64,000 nt of DNA from Syngnathus acus (taxonomy: Eukaryota; Chordata; Actinopteri; Syngnathiformes; Syngnathidae), in NCBI RefSeq assembly GCF_901709675.1, contig NC_051087.1, positions 7,528,884-7,592,883 of the forward strand, written 5' to 3'. The position numbers were made by a program, and so were the translations under genes. Shown here piece after piece: positions 1 to 13,899 of the stretch. The notes under the pieces are model-generated. The model had not been told where the DNA came from. It saw only the letters and a program-made list of their open reading frames with translations, and did no database searches. The number at the start of each line of letters is the position of its first letter. Position 1 is the first letter of the stretch.

Positions 1-111
1 GAAGTTGAACGACAATTAGTGGACCTTCATCAGGGCAACTACTGTGCGCAATGTCATGAAACAGAATATTTTATTAGTCCCCAAAATAATTGACCACTGT
101 ATTTCGTATTT

Positions 112-153
112 CCATCCATCCATCCATCCATCCATCCATCCATCCATCCATCA
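112..153. repeat. (CATC)n simple repeat
   Basis: About ten perfect CATC units, read directly. The next 120 bases (tail near 225-245, 'CCAATCACAGGGCACA') match a fish interspersed repeat that is commonly joined to CATCCATC runs. The block lies in the presumed first intron of the tachykinin receptor gene. Confidence 0.9.
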
Positions 154-1171
154 TTGGCACAGTTTATCCTCACCTCAATCTGATTTGTCCTGGAGAGGTG
201 AGATTTGCCTTGAACTGTTGGCCACCCAATCACAGGGCACATACAGACAAACCACAATTTACACCTACAGATAATTTAGATTAACCTGTCGTGCCCGATT
301 TTGGAAAGTGGTAGCAAAACGGAATACTCGTGTTAATCATGGAAACTGAGTGAAATGCCGATTTCTACATACACAGTCAGTGCCAACTTTGAATTGTGCC
401 AGCAAAATGTAAAAATACGTGTGATGGACGGCTTCTTGTAGTGAATGAGGAGGCGGTCAGTCAAACTGCCTGCCCTTCGTAAATATAGACGATCTAGCAC
501 TGTGGGCTAACAGGCTGCAGTAGGCAAGAGCAACCCCACCCCATCAGTCAGTGGACTGCACACATGTAAGCATGAGAACAAATTGTGCAACACATGGAGC
601 AGATGCCCTCATGCAATTTGATTTCTTCTTTTAAGCTCAAGATTCCATTATATGCCTCTCCTGATGAAAAGCGGCACAGCCCAGAGAAAGAATGAGCAAA
701 GATATAGAGAATTCATGCTGAGATTGAATTTGGAACAATATGCCCCCTCTCCCCTCTTTTGAGAGACACATTTTGGAGCTTTTAGTGTTCATATGCGGTT
801 GGAGAACAGAATTCCTTCACTGTGGCATGGATGCGGAAATCCCTGACAGTACGCTGTCATAAAATTGGGTAAACATGCACAACTTAATGAGTATAGGAGG
901 GCTCCAAACTCAATTCTACCATTAAACGCAATTGAGAGACGTTGCAGTTATACTGGTTGTGGAACTGCAAAGTATATTATAGCCTCCAAGGAAAGTTTTT
1001 TTTTTTTTTAATACTGAATATCTAATATGAAACTGAGAAATGTTGGGAAGAGCTCTCAGCATGATGAAGGGCTTTAAAAACAACCCTCCATCCATCCCAA
1101 TTCGGATATTTTGCAATCATTCATCCGCCAAAAAGGGTCAATTGGTGATGTGTAACGAATCAGGAACCCAC

Positions 1172-1539
1172 CTATCAACGGCGATTGCAGTCATCGAGTA
1201 AATGCTGGCGAACACCGACGTTACAGGGAAGAAGTTGTGGAATTTGCAGTAAGCCTCCCCAAAGTACCACTCCCCGTGGGTCGCGTAGACGAAGTTGATC
1301 AAAGTATTGAAGGCAGCCATGGAGGCGTCGGAGAAGGCCAAGTTGAGCAGAAAGTAGTTGGTCACTGTTCTCATGCGCTTGTGCGCCAAAATGATCCAAA
1401 TGACGATGAGATTGCCAAACACAGCCACGGCCAGCACCGAGCTGTAGGCGACGGACCAGAGGGCGACGCGCCATGGAGGCTGCACAAACTGGTTTGTGTA
1501 GTTTGAGGTTAGGTTCGATCCATTATGTGAAGCTGCCAT
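1172..1539 (-). CDS. tacr3: Tachykinin receptor 3 (NK3-type), first coding exon only
   Basis: This exon encodes the N-terminal third of a class A G-protein-coupled receptor for neurokinin-type peptides at the plasma membrane. The ATG at 1539-1537 has A at -3 and G at +4. An upstream in-frame TTG at 1602 was not used. The 122 codons hold an extracellular N-terminus with three N-glycosylation sequons (NGS, NLT, NYT), the block [14 protein letters not shown]1 ([17 protein letters not shown]), TM2 ([15 protein letters not shown]) and TM3 ([15 protein letters not shown]). These blocks are very close to NK3 receptors as I know them. The exon stops at a GT donor (1171-1170) inside the DRY motif, after two bases of the Arg codon. 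No continuation was found at 1-1171, so the remaining exons lie off the left edge. Which teleost tacr3 paralogue this is cannot be told. Confidence 0.87.
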
Positions 1540-2030
1540 TCTTGTCCCCCTTTTTCGAAGAAGAAAAAAGAAAGAAAAAAAAGCGGATGATGGAGCTACC
1601 AAGACAGACGCACAACGAAAGACTTAGGTGCCACAGTGCGCAACCGGACCACATCCATAATAAAACATTGTCCTCCCATCTGAATGCTGTCTGCCGGTTA
1701 ATTTCTTGTCAAAACGTGGTCGGTCCGGATGTGTAAGTGTGCGTAAATGCCTGTTGAATGAGGCTGTGAGAGCAGCGCGGTGGCATACGCTTGACGCGCC
1801 GTGCGCACTCGCTGACGCACGAATAAAGCGGGCACACAAGCTGGAGGAGATTGATCGACGCTTAAGGTCGCTGTTTGAAACTTTATGAATAACAGATGCA
1901 AGACGGGCTTGTGTCACCGTTATTATGTTTTCATCCCACCTAATCTCCTGCGGGAGCAGAGATGTGCAGGAAATTGAAATATTCCGGCTGTATGTGTGTG
2001 CGTGTGTATATAGCTTCATCAGATACATCA
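1540..2030 (-). promoter_or_regulatory. tacr3 5' flank / presumed 5' UTR and promoter
   Basis: This is the sequence directly upstream of the receptor ATG. It holds a purine-rich run (1558-1582) and a GC- and CpG-richer stretch (about 1690-1870) that would suit a promoter. No TATA box or other firm core element was recognised. Open frames on both strands here have no recognisable protein features and were not called. Confidence 0.35.
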
Positions 2031-5000
2031 TATGGATCGGTAAGAAACTTGCCCATTCCTTTTTAGAAGGCTGGTCATGTCCACATAAACCCTATTTTAT
2101 TTATTTATTTTTTTATACATAAACGACCCCACCCACCAGCACCACCAACAAATCACCGTTCTCATGCACCCGTTATAATTAATGAGAAGCGTGGGGAAAT
2201 CATTTTCCAAAGTTGCCATGTGAGAAACCGTAACTTTTTTGATGGCCATAGTAGAATATGCTCATTCCAATTGGCTATTTGCCAAAGTGTCATTTATTGT
2301 TTTTAAGCATTATTCTGTACCTTGTGTTCATGGGACTTGGCCAAATTAACCATTACAGACGCAAGTAAGTGTTCCTTCAGCAGCAATTTAGAGAAGCGCT
2401 TTGAGATATAATGAAGGAGTAAATCTGTGTTTTTCCTACAAAGTCTACATGTATCAATTTGTTAATAAACAATCCTGGTTACATTGTGTGTGTGTGGTGG
2501 TAATGTAAATAAAATAAATAAAATGTACTTGTTGAAAATTGTAGTTTCACTGTCTCAATATTTATGAGAAAAATGCCACCATTTCAGCGTAGCCTGAAGC
2601 ATAGATCCTTGTATGTAGACTAGAATCAAACAAAATGAAAATGCTCCATACAAACACCTTCATCAGAATAAAAATGCCAAATCCGATTTCATTTGGATTC
2701 ACGTGGTTGGTATATTGCTTTTGACAGGGCCGGTCCTAGCCAATGTGGTGCCCTAGGCGAGCTTTTATTTTGCGCGTCGATGATTTTCATTCGCTTAGAG
2801 GAGAAGCTGAAATTTGAACAATGACTACAGTAATATTAATAAGAGTAAAGCATACCTAGAGTGAAACACAGTTCACAGGCGTCTCTGAACAGTAATTGGT
2901 TTTATCCAGCCCTTCCTGGTGTCCTTGAACTAGATGGATGAGACCCTACAGAGACAAATTGCCAATGCGTCACAGTTTTTGAAATTTTTTGTAAGTAAAA
3001 AAAAAAAATCTGTCATTCCCTTTCATAAACGTAAAAGGCTGAAGATGTCAACTGTGCTGATTTTCACCATTTGTGGGCTGAACATACTGGTGAATCACAA
3101 CACTTTGTGCGAAAGTAGAATTATGCTCTGATGCCAAAGCTTGCTGGGCAACACTTTTGTTTTACTCAGCTGGCGGTCTGAGGGGGAAAACAGCAGGCAG
3201 CAAATATGTCATCAACATGACCAAGAGCCATCAAAAATTGCTGCACAAAGTGTACAACCAACAGCATACCAATGGTTACTTGCACTCAAAAAGACAAATC
3301 AAGCATTAAGCACCCGCACTTAAAATTTAGGATTTCACATGCTGTGTACTAGTTATTTCCACGACCTCCACTGCACATTAATTCAGTTGGTGTGGGTCAT
3401 TTGCATTCTAATGCCTACATTCACATGCAGTCAATATTTAGCTGAAGTCAAAACCAAATCATCTCCATAGAAAAAGTAATCCAATCACTTCATCCAACAA
3501 TTAAAACCCTCACCGAAAAAATGGAAACAGTTGTTAGAGAACAATGACTATTTGAGATTTATCCAACCAAAGTCATGCATGACAATTTCTCCCGCATGAA
3601 ATTGAATGAGATAACCTAGAAACAAAAATCAAGAAGGTCATTAAGCGTACCTCAAATTCAGTAGTTAGTTTAGGAAAAGACATGGGCTACGTTTTAATGA
3701 GCAATACTCCCTCCCAATCAATAATACATACAGAAAAATATTATCAGCAACCAAACTCCACTTTCTAATACCACAACATATGCGCAAAATTGTACCACAA
3801 GTCATGATATTTTGCACATTTGATTCGAAAAAAAATTACCCTGAACCACTCAATATCAATATATAGAATATCTGCAACCTTAATCAATAAAAAAACTTAA
3901 TTTACAATACACTGGAGTCAGCAAATATTAATGACAATCCAAATGCCCATCAAATCATCCATTATTCAAACCGCTTCTCCCTAGGAGGGTCGCCGGCATG
4001 ATTTAATCTAACTAGTAATTGTAAACAGCATTATTGAACTCAGACCATTCCATTACAGACGCAATAACTTGACAGAAGCTGATACAAAGAAGACTCAAAA
4101 CAAACCAACGGTGGCAAACAGACACTTGCTTGCAATGCATAATACATTGAAAGGATGATTACTTTACTTTGAGCCGCCAACCTGTCTACTCTTTTTGGAA
4201 TTCAAACACTGTTACGATTCTGGATGTGTGGAGGGCCAAATTGCAGAGAGTGAAGACAGATAAAATGCTTTGCAAGAATAACAGGAATTCAATATGTTAA
4301 AAATACTTTGTGAGTATTCAAATAAGTTTGAATTATTTACCCCATGGGTGTATTGTGGAACCGGCTGTTCATAGGCTGTGCTTCCATGTTTCCCCGAGTA
4401 CACAGAATGGCTTGATTGCCATCAGGTAATTATAGTTGTTTTCTCATTGAAATATCACCACATACACACACCGCTGAATGAAATGGCGGAGCCAGGAGCT
4501 GTGGAACAGTCATCAGCTCTTTTCCCAGAAGCTTTTGTGACGTGCTTCACAGCTCAGGGAACAATTGTCTTTGATGATTGCAAATGTACCAAGGTCAGCG
4601 ACTGATTACCCAACCAAAGAGAAATACCTTTCAATTATCTGCCAATTAGTCACAACAGTGGACATTAACATAGGAAAATGATGTTCCTATTAAGGAGTAA
4701 AGACATTTGGAAACAGTTCAGTTCTTTGACTTCAGAGTGCAGTGGGAGGTTTTTATACTAAGACATGATGTGTTTGTTTGAGGTGAAACTTAAATGAAAG
4801 ACCACTTTGCAGGAGCAGGAAAGCATCAGAAGGAACCTTTAATTAAACAGATAATTTCATCGTTTAACCCTATGGTCAATGCATTTCCACTGATGTTTAA
4901 TATTGTGGCTCCCGAAGAGCCATCATTTTCTATTTCTGGAGTTACAAATTGTAAGCAATGTGCAAATGAACAATCAGTTTGTTGCCAGCACAAAGTGTTG

Positions 5001-8000
5001 TGAGTCAGGCTGGTGGAGTGGCGACAGAGTCATGAGAACACAAGTGCAAGGCGAAAGGTGCCTGTGGAATATTTATTTAACAGCAAAAAGGCAAACCAGA
5101 GCACTGCACATGATCAAAACTGAAATGCTAAGAACATGAAGCCCATTACATATGTGACTGACGTTCGACACTGACCAGACCCCCAAAGGAACAGAAAAGG
5201 GAACTAAATACACACAAAGTAATGATCAACGAGTGACTAGCATGAGCCGGGAAGGAGCTGAGAAGGAAGAAAGGGATACATGAAACCAAAGAACAAACAC
5301 ATTGTGCCAACAAATCCATTGGACACAACAGGAGAAATCCTTTGTTCAAGTGTGACACCATCGCCGTTGACGTGAAACAAAAACATAGATCACAACAACA
5401 AGTTCTGATTGCCAATCTTGCAGCCCATTTGAATTACCACTGTAAAGAAAGTTTGCTCCTCACCAGCCACAACAACAAAAACTCTTTGTTATTCTTGTGT
5501 TACCTCACTGTCTTGATAATTGAACTGTCCTGCAGGTCATTTTGATTTTGCAGATGGAGGATTTCGAAGAGAGAGCTGCGTTGGCCAAGAATCTCCCTTG
5601 CAAATTGCCTCTTGAGGATATCTTAAGCCGAATTGCATGTTGTTTATCTAGTATTCAAATGTAACTACTGTTGCTAATGTGATGACAAACACATTGTTAG
5701 GATATGCTGTTGCCTGCTCTTACGCACATCGTATTGTCATAGCAACAGAATGTTTTAAAATGTCCCATTCTGGATATATTAGCATGAATGATGTTGGACT
5801 CCTTTAAATTTCACAATCATTTATAGCAGCTGGAGTTTGCCGCACGCTCCAGCAATTTGTCTTCAAGCCCCGCCATTAACAGTGACTTGTGAATCTTGCA
5901 AGCCATCATGGATGTGCTTTTTCAAACCATCAACAGAGAAAAGAGGACTTTTGAGTGTGCCAATCCAGAAAATGTGTGATTCGGGTTGAAGTGCTGCCGC
6001 TGATTCGTACGACATTGATTGCTTCCGGTCAATGAGCTTGTTTTAGTTTTGTATTTATATAATTTCCTTGCAGCAGATTCTTTGCTTTAATAATAATACT
6101 TGCCATGTGTGAAATTGCTTATCTGTTATTGTTGTTCAGCTGACAACACGGAAAGAAATGCGATCAATACCAATACATAAAATTCAATGATATTTCGACT
6201 GCAGTTAATTTGTAATATGGATGTAGTGATATTATCAATATTGTGGTATCTTGGTTTCAAAATTTTATGCAACAATGCTGTGGGAAGCCACGATATCAGT
6301 CACTTTTTAAACATTCTTATTTGTCATGCATGTTTAAGAAGAGGCCAATTACTGTAAAAAAAAAAAAACATCCAAAACACTTTGAATGTTTTATCTTATT
6401 TACATTTTGATCTTCTTGTTTCTTTAACACCACTGTTGAGGCTGCTCCTTCTTTTACAATAAGTGTCACGACATAGTCCCAAAAAAAGCTAAACACATGA
6501 ACAGAATTAGTCTTTGCTGGAATAGTTTTCCTTCAAAACTTTTGGTTACATTCCCAATGCACCCATTTTGTGCTCTCAGAATTATTTTTGTTGTTGTCAC
6601 ATACATACATTTGGATGTAGCCTAGCAGGATTTGGTTGTTGGACTTGAACTAGACTGATCCTGTTTCTCTTCAACAAAGTAGACGTGCTGCACAGTAAAA
6701 ACTCACGGTCGCAAACACACACACACACACACACGCACACACACACACGACAGAGCGTATCCTTCCCTAACAAGGAGAGGATGGTGCAGCTTTAATTTTC
6801 TTTTCGGAACAAAATAGCATTTGCTTACAGGTATGAATGTTGTGCCATTCTAATGGAATGTCACCAAAACAGGTACTTAAATATGTCAGCCTAGTTTGAT
6901 TTGCTCTCATTTCCTGATTATGTAATAATAGAGCCGGCATTCCTATATTGGCACTCCACATAATATTAGTGAGCAGGCTATTCTGCTAATCATTCAATAT
7001 GCTTTTTTTTTTTTAAATATACAGTATTTACCTGTGAGGTTGTTATTATTATTATTATGATTTCTTTATTTTTATATCCAAAATGAATAAAATTTTGAAA
7101 ATGAATACAATTTTGGCCTGGTGAAAAATCTGATATTTGAACGTAAACATATAAACACTACATACATAAACTGCGATCAAAATATGGCTCTCTCGGTTTG
7201 TTAGAGCCCTTTAAAGCTAGAAAGAGCAAATGCGATATAAACAATCATAAGAAGCTGCAATACATCCTTTGTTGTTCTTGTAAACAACCTATATGCCACT
7301 TTTGATGATTGTTGTTTTGTTAATAGTGCGACAGAGGCAAATCCCCTCGGGCAATGAATTCCCAAGCGATACCTCTTCTGGGAAATCAGCAGCTAATGTC
7401 CCAGGATACATGGCATGTACTCCATTACGCCACGTTTCCTGCTCTGCCAGGATATTCTCATAGGCTTCTTACAATTTAGTTCATGACAACATGGAGTACG
7501 TGACGTGAATGTTACCACGAAGCAGGGCATGTTGAACATTCGTGGAATGTATGGACGTTTAGTCAAAGGATGGCAGCTGTTAATGGGAAAGGGCAGGAGA
7601 CTTGTTCTCCGTACTCTTTCTGCTAATAATTTCATACAGAGCAGCAATTTCTATACAGTACTGTATTTCCTCAAGTCGTGACTGGGCGCAATTATTTACA
7701 TAACTCCAGAAAGTGTCTAGTAGGGGTATGCCGCTAGAAAGGAGGCCTCGAGCGGGGCAGGTCTCGGTTATGCCTTCTTAAAGAGCCAATCAAAACACAC
7801 GAGTGCTTGTTGATTCGTTAAAAGAGGATGTGATGAAATAATGAGGCCTTACACAACTGCAGGGGCTGATACAGTACAAATCATAACCATCGTAGTAACT
7901 GTCTTTTGGAGCATGTTTGCGCCGTTGTGGGAGTGAACACAATGGCTGTTTCCTTCCCGACTGATCAAATCCCCTGCAAATTTAGCACAGGTGAGATGTG

Positions 8001-10128
8001 TGGGCTGCATGGCGTACAGTGCATGCAAAGTACTTTCTTAAGGAACTGTAAGAGCTCCACTTGAGGATGTTGCAGTTGGCCACTGCTGCAAAGCCCCCAG
8101 GCAGCCCCCCCATTATAGCAAGTGTCTACAGTATGAACTGACATACTCATTACTAATTATAATTGTATGGTGCCATCAGTTTTAGCATATAATTATATTT
8201 AAGTTATTACAGTTTTTCTCTCAGGGAAATCTATTTTCAGGATTTCAAATGGACGACAAGACCCGTTATAATTAAGTCCCATCATTTATTTTCATACGTT
8301 TATTACTTTTGTGTTTGAGTTGATTTTATAATACATCAGAATTGATCCATTATATGTGGTATTGCAAGGAGAAATTGATATTTCAAGATTTCATCAGACA
8401 AAGTGCGTTTGTCATTTATAAATATACCAAAGTAAACAAACAAGAAGTCTTCTTTTGGTGTTTGATTAAATCAAACTATGTCTTATTGTGCTAAGGATTT
8501 CTTTTAGTTTTTGGTTCAAGTTTCCAAACATAACACGGCTATAAACAAAACAATAATATCATATTCAATATATTTTTGTGTTGTATGTGAGTTGAAACTG
8601 AAACATGAGGGACACCATTTTATACCTTACAGCACATGAAGACCCGCTATGAGGACCTGTGGTATAAATGATGACAATCATTTTAAAAAGCCATCCAGGA
8701 AAGAGTAGCTCTTATTTAAGATAATCACCAAGGCTATATTTACTGGTGTGCTTGATAATGTCATTAATAACGATTTCTGCCGCTAACTTGTTTCCCTGCA
8801 GATCTATACAGCTCCTTTATCCTTCAACCCAACGTTTGAGGTTTCCCATTAAAGTATGATTCTCTTTTGTCTAGCTCAGCAACATTGATTTTTTTCTTTT
8901 CTTCATTAAATCAGTGGTGTGTTTAGTATGCACATTTGTTAATGGTCAGTGAATAAAAATGCATTATACTGAAACACCCCAACCAACACAATTTATTTGG
9001 TTTAACAACATGTGACACGAGTAATGGTGCAAAACAATTGTGCTATATTGTTTTAATATGAGTGCTCCGCTGTGGAGTTAAAACAACATGTTGTTTATCT
9101 TCAAATAGCATTTTCTAAATGAGAATGATAGTACACTGTCATGTAAAAAGGAGAATCGTGTCGTTGTTGTCTTGTTTTGTACCTGCAAACCCTAATTTAG
9201 CGGGTTAGAATAAAAAAATACAATTGAAAATAAAAGGTTAGAATTATCTTCACTATGATTAATACCACCGTGTGTTGCAACTAAGATGAATACAAATCTG
9301 TCTTTGGTATTCCTTTTCTCATTTAATGACAGTGGCTAAAATATGACTTTGCATTTGAAGGGGAAGCCTAGAAACAAGCACAACCCCAAAAGGCTAAACT
9401 ATGTCTCATTTACATACTCTCTTAAATGCTCCATTGTTTTAATTCAACATCTTAATTGAACACCTGCCCGCCACTATCTTTTGATGAATGGACATAGCCT
9501 GTTACAAAGTAGGACAAATGACTAGAATTTAAAAAATGGCACAAAGTTGCTCTCCATGAAGCCACCAGATTAAAAGTTGTACTCATTCAGTTCTTGCCAG
9601 CTCTAATTGGTTCAATTTTATTTCTTCTTGACTTTGTCCATCATTTGATTAGAGTTTGTGGAGAAAAGTGTTGATGGCATTTATAGTCATTAAAGCCCAG
9701 GGACAAACACAAAAGATGGTCGATAATCACACAAGGTTGTTTCACGACTTGTTGACATCCTTAAGGTTTCCCCTCAGAGAGTATTATTAGTATGATTGTT
9801 TTTTGCTGTGTAACTTATTGATTTAATTCCTTTATTTATAAGCAGTGAAGAAGTTAGTGTCGTCCTTGGTTGTCCAGTCATCCGCAGCAAACTCTTCCCA
9901 CTCATAGGTTATTAAATTCTTCATTCAGTAGCATATTTGTTGTTTTCGCAATACTATAATGACCATTTAAAAAACACTGTAAATCAATGAGGAATTTTCT
10001 CTGTTTTATTGAATTAAATTGTGTTTCCGTGGTAACATCAGCATGTTCAGTTATTCTTTGTTGTTAGATCTGATGACACATAATATGCTTGCGTCCAAGG
10101 CTCTATTCACAAAGAAAATTGTTTTGTG
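2031..10128. other. Gene-poor intergenic stretch (tacr3 to CNG channel)
   Basis: No exon with believable splice sites and a recognisable product was found in about 8 kb. The DNA is AT-rich with short chance frames. Visible items are a transposon-like fragment near 2724-2765 (GGGCCGGTCCTAG...GCCCTAGGCGAG), a SINE-like scrap near 3958-3995 (CCGCTTCTCC...GAGGGTCGC), and a CA repeat near 6713-6748. A poly(A) signal on the minus strand (10134-10129) belongs to the CNG channel gene. Conserved enhancers could be present but cannot be judged from one sequence. Confidence 0.6.
6713..6748. repeat. (CA)n microsatellite
   Basis: An interrupted AC/CA dinucleotide run in intergenic DNA, seen directly. Confidence 0.85.
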
Positions 10129-10155
10129 TTTATTTTTTTCTTCTTAGTGCTCTTT

Positions 10156-13100
10156 TTATTCCTCATCCTTTGCTTCGGCCTTCTCTGCCTCTTCTTTCTC
10201 ATCTTCCCTTTTCTCTTTGTCTACTTCATCCACTCCACCTTTATCTTCACTTTTCTCCTCGTCCACTTGAACTTCCTCTTTTTTCACATCCTCCTCCACC
10301 TCATCATCATCTTCTATCTCTTCTCCTGTCAGAAGCTCCAGGTCTTTGATACGATGCCACAGAGTCTTATCAGTTTTCTTGTATTTCTCCAGAATCTTCT
10401 TCAGTCTCATCTGCATCACATCCATGGTACCGTATAACCTGTTGACTTTCTCTTCCAGCTCCTTGGCCTCCGGCTTGATGTTAGCGGGATCTAAGTCAAT
10501 CAGGCCATCTTTCATTAGGATCTGTCGGCCCTTGTCCTCCAGCATGCCTTTAGCATCTGGGTACTCCACCAGCGACTCCATGAGGTCATCCTTAGACAGA
10601 CAGAAGAGGTCTGAGTAGCCGATGCTGCGAATGTTGGCTGTCCGCCTGTTGCCTGCTTTGCTGCCTTTGATATTAAGGATACTGATCTCACCAAAATAGC
10701 TACCGCTTCCCAGCACCACAAACTGAGTAACGCCATCGTCGGCAACCACTGCGAGCTTTCCGTCTTTGATAATATACATCTCACGACCAATATCGCCCTT
10801 CTTGCAGATGTAGTCGCCAGGGCTGAACACCTGAGGCCGGAGCTTGAGCACCAGCTCGATCAGCAGGCCAGCCTCACAGTCAGCAAATATGCGAACTTTC
10901 TTGAGCGTGTCCATGTGAACTTGGATGGCGATTTCAGCTTTCAACTTATCTGGAAGATACCGCAATACCTCGCGTTCATCCTGTGCCTTGCCATTGTTCC
11001 ACAGGTAGTCGAACCATTTAATGACACGCAATTCCAGCTCCTTGCTGACCTTTCGGACCTGTAATTGACAGAATTACAGTTATAATCTAATGGCGGTACA
11101 TTATAATCAATCTTACAGGAAAAAAAAAAAACAGTAGATTTTCTACCTGCATGTATTGTTTAATATTGTCAATTCGAGCTTGAAACTGGGCTTGGGCGGC
11201 ATTCATGTTGGAGATCATGGTTGCAATATTTCCCACAATTGTGGCAAAGATGAGAACCCCAACTAAAAAGTCCACTACATGGAAGATAAACTCCGAATCG
11301 AGGGCTGGTGGTGGCGTTTCTCCGATTGTGGTCAGGGTTAATGTGGACCAGTAGAGGCTGAAGGCATACTTCCTCATGGGCTGGCCAAACTCAGGCTCAT
11401 CCGGATCATCAAGAGCTGGGTAAACCCATTCATCTGACCCAAAACCAATCGACTTGGAGAATGAAAAGTAGAAGCAGGCGTTCCAGTGGATAATGATGAG
11501 GATGTACATGATCAAGTTTGCAATGCGGAAGATGTTGGGGTAGTTGGTTTTAGTCTCCGTCTTTGTGAAGAATTCCATCATGCGACCAATCCTTAGAAGC
11601 TTATTAACGCGAATCTCTGGGTAGTCCAGACCCAAATAGAAATACAGAACATCAGTGGGCAACATGGAGATGACATCCAGCCGAAACTGGAAGCTGTCGA
11701 CGTAGCGATCGCGGAGCAGCTTCTCATCTTTGATCATCAAGCCTTGCTCAAGGTAACCTGCAAAGGTACAAAGTCAATCAATGAAGGATATTTGGGTTGT
11801 TCACCAGTAAACATTAACATGCACCACTCATGCGCCCAAATTACCGCTATTCAAATTTAAAAACAAAAAAAACTTGAGATGGAAAATGTGACTGCTTAGT
11901 GTTCATTAGAGTGCAGATATGCCACACAGCTATAACTTTCCTTGCAGTGGAAATATACGTATGCTTTATCAATATGTTTTCACTCATATTTCCATCAACT
12001 CTTATGACTCTTTTATTTCTTGAATTTGCGCGCTTGAAAAAAAATTGCTTTGTTTGATTCTGTAGCCATAAGATTGATGTTGTGTGTGGTTATTGTATTA
12101 TTCATATAACTAAACCCTCTCATTGCAAGTCTAAATCGACACACGTCAAATTCCCTCGATGCTGCGTGGGAAGAGAAGGAAATACATAGATGTGATCTAT
12201 CAAATGTACTTTTGAGAACAAATATGTTGTAGAATTAAGTAAACAGCGGCAGATAAAAAATATAAGAAAGTTTTGACATCTTGAGTTTAGTTCCCTTTTA
12301 AAAACATCATCCATCTTAGATCACCTGTTCTCGTCCTGACAAGCATATCAGCCAGATAGATGAGGTCTGAGGTGTAGTCCAATAAAACCCAATAAAGGAT
12401 GTAGTTGTGCTGCAGCTCCTCGAAGCACGCCCTGTTTACAGGTCAACACCACCAGAAACACAGCTGACAGATAGTTGTGCACATTCTTTCAATTAATATC
12501 CCATTACCAGCTCTTAATTACTGTATACTGTGGAACCTTTGAGATAAAACAGTTGTGGAGGAATGGCTCCTATTATAAAAAAGAAAAGGTTCCCCGTAGG
12601 AATAAAACAGCTCCCAGGTATAATTAATTACAACACAATCACTGACCCAACCTATACTGTTACCTTTTTACTCTAATGACTGAGAGTAAAGCTGTGACGT
12701 TGTGACAAGGAGCTACTTCTAGCTTAGGCGTTTTCAGAAATAGACATTCAATCAATCGGTTACTAGGTTGCATAGTTTCATACTTGATGGCTGGGCGGGC
12801 TTTCCAGAGACCCAACTATTTGAAAATCAAAAATATTTTCCCCCTAAAAAGTATACGTCCCCTTTATTTACACTGGCAAATATAAAATCCATCTGTGTAA
12901 TTAAAAAAATCCACAAAAACTTTCAAATGATGACATTTTGCGATTAATTAGATTTGACATGAAATAATACAGTGCCATTGTGCCATAGTAATGTTTGGTG
13001 ATGAATTTATGACACCCAATTTACATTTATTAAATGTGTTTAATAAAAGCTCTGAGCCAGCATGCGATTAAAAATGTTGGGAAAGTAGTCACCTAGCGAT

Positions 13101-13898
13101 AATCATGGTCCAGTTGTACATGACTGGCAATGTTACGATGAAAAGCCAGTTGTAATAAATATTTCCAGCAGGGTTAATGACAAATATTTCTTTGGGCCTG
13201 TTAGAGAAGAACAAGAAGAAAAAGTAGAAGAGAGGACAGAATGACTGAATAGTTAATTGTCCATTTTGTCACTTCTGATGGAACCATCCATCTTACTTAC
13301 TTGTCTACATCCTTTTCTTTTTCCTTTTCATTTGGTCCTTGTTCTTGTTTTTCCTTCTTTCTGTGTAGTAGAATAAAAATGAACAGAGTTTACATGAAAT
13401 GGAATCACTTTTTTCCAACTTGTCTCAAGACTGCATGGATTATGTAAAGTAGTATTTAGTCTTTAGAGGAATTTAAAAGTGAACAAGATTTGAACTAATA
13501 TCTTCCTGACTCCAGAACTGTACTTACTCAGCATTGTTATTACTGTTGTTCATGTTGAGCAGGCAATTAGGGAAATGCTGTGGTGCAATCCTGCAGAAAA
13601 TATAGTTTGCAAAAGGTCAATAAGTAAACTCAAATAAAAAAAGAGACAATTTTCTTTACTTTTTATCATCCAACAAAGTTATACTTAAAGGTCTGCTCAC
13701 ATTTTGACCCCCGCTGTTCAGCTGAGCGCATCATGAGAGCCTTGTCTTTTCCATCAACGTGCGATATGAAAACAAATAGAAGAGAATCCTTTTTTGACAG
13801 ATCTCGAGAAAAATATATTTTGACCTACCTTGGCCTCCATTTTGTTGTCTGCGAGAACCACTGATGCGCATCGAACTGCGCAAGCAGGTTTTCCGAAG
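10156..13898 (-). CDS. Cyclic nucleotide-gated cation channel, alpha subunit (CNGA1/3-like)
   Basis: This encodes a pore-forming cGMP/cAMP-gated channel subunit of the CNGA type used in photoreceptor or chemosensory membranes. Exons in minus order: 13898-13829 (tentative), 13590-13528, 13360-13301, 13197-13093, 12431-12325, 11757-11147, 11058-10156. Phases join throughout and all introns are GT-AG. The translation shows a Lys/Glu-rich N-terminal linker, S1 ([20 protein letters not shown]), S2-S3, an S4 with spaced Arg/Lys, the pore TIGETPPP, S6 and C-linker, then a cyclic-nucleotide-binding domain with [22 protein letters not shown]. The Thr in NRRTA is the residue linked to cGMP preference in this family. 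The protein ends in about 55 very acidic residues. The start is unresolved: an ATG at 14233 with a donor near 14202 would join in phase to 13898. CNGA1 fits best from the N-terminal linker, but CNGA2, CNGA3 and fish-specific paralogues were not excluded. Confidence 0.92.
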
Positions 13899-13899
13899 C

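Noticed and set aside
44-284. His/Pro/Ser repeat open frames at the left edge
   Set aside because: They are translations of the (CATC)n repeat.
10089-10437. Plus-strand hydrophobic open frames opposite the CNG channel C-terminus
   Set aside because: The Phe/Leu-rich translation is the complement of Glu/Lys codons of the real minus-strand gene.
13690-13750. Possible extra CNG channel exon ([12 protein letters not shown])
   Set aside because: It has a good-looking GTGAGC donor, but no reading phase joins it to the next exon without a stop, and its acceptor is poor.
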